A stretch of DNA of 64,000 nucleotides from Sphingobacteriaceae bacterium (GTDB taxonomy: Bacteria; Bacteroidota; Bacteroidia; Sphingobacteriales; Sphingobacteriaceae): assembly GCA_017745075.1 (NCBI GenBank), contig JAGIAD010000002.1:372001-436000 (forward strand), given 5' to 3'. The notes under the pieces are model-generated. The model saw only the letters and a list, made by a program, of their open reading frames with translations, searched no databases and was not told the DNA's origin. The position numbers and the translations under genes were made by a program. Shown piece by piece: positions 62,065 to 64,000 of this stretch. Every line of letters starts with the position of its first letter. The first letter of the stretch is position 1.

Positions 62065-64000
62065 TTAATGGTCAAACTCGCCAAGATTCTTTGCCGACTC
62101 TTCATCAGAAATCACTTTTCTTACTTTCTTTTTATCCAGCCATAAAACCAGTGCTGGCAATAAAGTTAAATTGAAAATTAAAGCTACGAATAAAGTGATC
62201 GATAGCAGTAAGCCTAATATTACTGTTCCACCGAAAGTGGAAGCTGTGAATATCCCGAAGCCAAAAAATAAAATAAGTGCAATATGCGTCATACTTACCC
62301 CGGTTTCGGTAATGGTATCTGTAATTACTTTTGGTGCGCTGAAATTGGTTAAGTTTAGTTCCTGTTGGTATCTGGTAAGGAAATAAATCGTCTGGTCTGA
62401 AGCCAAGCCAAAGGCAATGGTGAAAATTAAAATGGTAGAAGGTTTTAAAGAAATCCCGAAATAGCCCATAATTCCCGCCGTAATAATCAAAGGAACAATG
62501 TTTGGAAGCAGGGAAATAAACATAATGCCCAAACTCTTAAACTGCATTAACCTTAACAATGAGATTAATACAATGGCAAGTGCAATGCTTTCTACCAAAT
62601 GCTTTAACATGTAATCTGTTCCTTTCGAAAAGATAATGCTCGACCCCGTAAGCTCTACATCAAATTTTGAGGGTGGCAAAATGCTGTCGATGCGCGGTTT
62701 TAGCTCCGCCATAATCGCATCCAAACGTTTCGAACCTACATCTGCCATCTGGAAACTGATCCTTGTACTTTGATTTCCCTTGCTGATAAAGTTCGTTAAC
62801 AGGCTTGCATTTCCTTTTCCGCCGTTGGCGATGTAAGCTAAAATAAAATTCTTTTCTAAGTTATCCGGTAAACGGAAAAAAGTTGAATCGTTATTGTAAA
62901 ATGCCTGGGTGGCGTACTTTAATCCCATATTCACCGAAATAGAACGTGAAAATTCCGGATAAGCCGAAATCATTTTTTCAAGCTTTTCCATTCTTTTTAG
63001 GTTGGTTAAATTGAAAACCCCGTTCTTTTTCTTGGTATCAACGCTTACTTCCAAAGGTAAAATGCCCTCAAAATTTTTCTCAAAGAATTTAAGGTCGGTT
63101 AAAATTTCAGAGTTTTTCGGAAGATCATCAACCACGTATCCATTAACGTTGATTTTCATTACCCCGATGAAAGCAATAATCGATATAACGATCGTTCCGA
63201 TATAGATGAGCCCGCTTTTATGCTGTACAAGTATATCGGTTTTAACCAACAATTTATGCAGTATACCTTCGTCAATGTGGGTTTGCGGTTTCAGTTTTGG
63301 TGTAGGCAGGTAGCTGAAAATAATTGGTATCAAACATAAACACATTAACCAGGTAACCATTACGTTTATAGAAGCTACACTGCCAAACTGCATTAAGAGT
63401 TCACTTCCGGTAAAATAAAGAACACCAAAACCAATGGCTGCGGTTATGTTGGCAATCAATGTGGTAATGGCTATCCGTTCAATTGTGACGCTTAATGCTT
63501 TTTGCTTGTCGCCATGTTTCCGCAGTTCATTCTGGTATTTGTTAAGCAACAAAATACTGTTCGGGATACCGATAATTACAATCAGTGGCGGAATCAACCC
63601 TGTTAAAATGGTTAGTTCGAAACCGAACAATACCAAAGTGCCTATACTCCATATTACACCCATTACTACCACCAGGATAGGGAAGAAGACCGCGTAAAAT
63701 TTCTTGAAGAAAAACAACAGGATTAAAGCCGAAACCAGAATTGATAAGCCTAAAAATAGTACAAACTCGTTGCTTACCAGTTTGCTTACTGCAGTGCGAA
63801 TATAAGGCAGGCCCGAAATATGTACCTTTATTTTGGTCGATTCCTGGAAAGCTTTTGCCTTGGTTTCGATTTCTTTTAAAATCGGATTACGTTCGGCAGT
63901 ATTTAAGATTTTGGTGTCGAAAGTAATGGCCATTAAAGTGGCATTCTGGCGATTGTAGACCAATCCTTCGAAAAACGGATTGCCATAAATCATATTCCTG
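62065..64000 (-). CDS. MMPL/RND-superfamily transporter (5' partial)
   Basis: The frame is open through the right edge of the window, so the true start lies outside; 644 residues are visible. The protein shows two clusters of membrane helices, around FVLFLGLSILVSALILLFFFKKF and GLIPPLIVIIGIPNSILLL, and again near the C-terminus (IALAIVLISLLRLMQF, LKPSTILIFTIAFGLASDQTIYFLTRYQ), with a soluble loop between. This is the SSD/MMPL architecture of exporters of lipids or hopanoid-like compounds. The first periplasmic loop is only partly visible. Substrate unknown. Confidence 0.92.
   Translation of the reverse strand, partial: RNMIYGNPFFEGLVYNRQNATLMAITFDTKILNTAERNPILKEIETKAKAFQESTKIKVHISGLPYIRTAVSKLVSNEFVLFLGLSILVSALILLFFFKKFYAVFFPILVVVMGVIWSIGTLVLFGFELTILTGLIPPLIVIIGIPNSILLLNKYQNELRKHGDKQKALSVTIERIAITTLIANITAAIGFGVLYFTGSELLMQFGSVASINVMVTWLMCLCLIPIIFSYLPTPKLKPQTHIDEGILHKLLVKTDILVQHKSGLIYIGTIVISIIAFIGVMKINVNGYVVDDLPKNSEILTDLKFFEKNFEGILPLEVSVDTKKKNGVFNLTNLKRMEKLEKMISAYPEFSRSISVNMGLKYATQAFYNNDSTFFRLPDNLEKNFILAYIANGGKGNASLLTNFISKGNQSTRISFQMADVGSKRLDAIMAELKPRIDSILPPSKFDVELTGSSIIFSKGTDYMLKHLVESIALAIVLISLLRLMQFKSLGIMFISLLPNIVPLIITAGIMGYFGISLKPSTILIFTIAFGLASDQTIYFLTRYQQELNLTNFSAPKVITDTITETGVSMTHIALILFFGFGIFTASTFGGTVILGLLLSITLFVALIFNLTLLPALVLWLDKKKVRKVISDEESAKNLGEFDH

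Overview
The window reads as a chromosomal segment of a Bacteroidota bacterium of the Sphingobacteriaceae, most like Pedobacter. This rests on the A+T-rich intergenic DNA, promoters of the type TTG-N19-22-TAnnTTTG, many SusD/TonB-era Bacteroidota families (FecR with an ECF sigma factor, STN and CarboxypepD_reg domains, M61 peptidase, DUF885, DUF1080, eukaryote-like long IleRS), and intergenic repeats typical of that family. No rRNA, tRNA, CRISPR array, insertion sequence or prophage was seen. Both window edges cut a gene.

Layout. 1-1664: tail of a TPR/PD40/CarboxypepD_reg/OmpA protein with the architecture of the type IX secretion component PorE. 1938-6880: a compact, apparently RiPP-type cluster with a full-length LanB dehydratase, a LytS-type histidine kinase, a 50-residue cysteine-free candidate precursor peptide, and a LytTR response regulator, with matching direct repeats in front of both regulators. 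7245-8107: an unknown protein plus a small PD-(D/E)xK nuclease-like protein related to the HsdR N-terminus. 8237-11677: HtpG, an orphan receiver protein and a BadF/GlcNAc-kinase-like ATPase. 11920-17442: an RND efflux operon (adaptor, pump, TolC-like). 17818-31226: M61 peptidase, small outer membrane protein, acyl-CoA ligase, TlpA-like thiol oxidoreductase, gamma-glutamyltransferase, a GAF-like protein, a DUF885 peptidase and an OmpA protein.

31429-38741: MarR regulator followed by a fadN-fadA-fadE beta-oxidation set whose domain order and sizes match the Bacillus type rather than FadBA. With the ligase at 20485 it covers activation and the whole beta-oxidation cycle. 38937-40940: three tandem FKBP-type lipoproteins, the first frameshifted and the third internally duplicated. 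40930-44722: CPD photolyase, TIGR01777 epimerase and a DASH cryptochrome. 44909-49020: sucA-sucB (2-oxoglutarate dehydrogenase E1 and E2). 49325-55020: DUF1080 protein, then ileS, a DksA/TraR-like protein and lspA in one minus-strand operon. 55105-58483: two small membrane proteins, then a DUF6134-like protein, an epimerase and a short-chain dehydrogenase. 58501-61881: ECF sigma factor, FecR anti-sigma factor and a repeat-rich STN protein standing where a TonB receptor would normally be. 62065-64000: partial MMPL/RND-type transporter.

The most promising candidates for something undescribed are the Cys-free LanB cluster with its peptide gene placed between the two halves of a LytS/LytTR pair, and the sigma/FecR/STN-repeat trio. 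Homology statements are from recognition of sequence motifs, not from a search.
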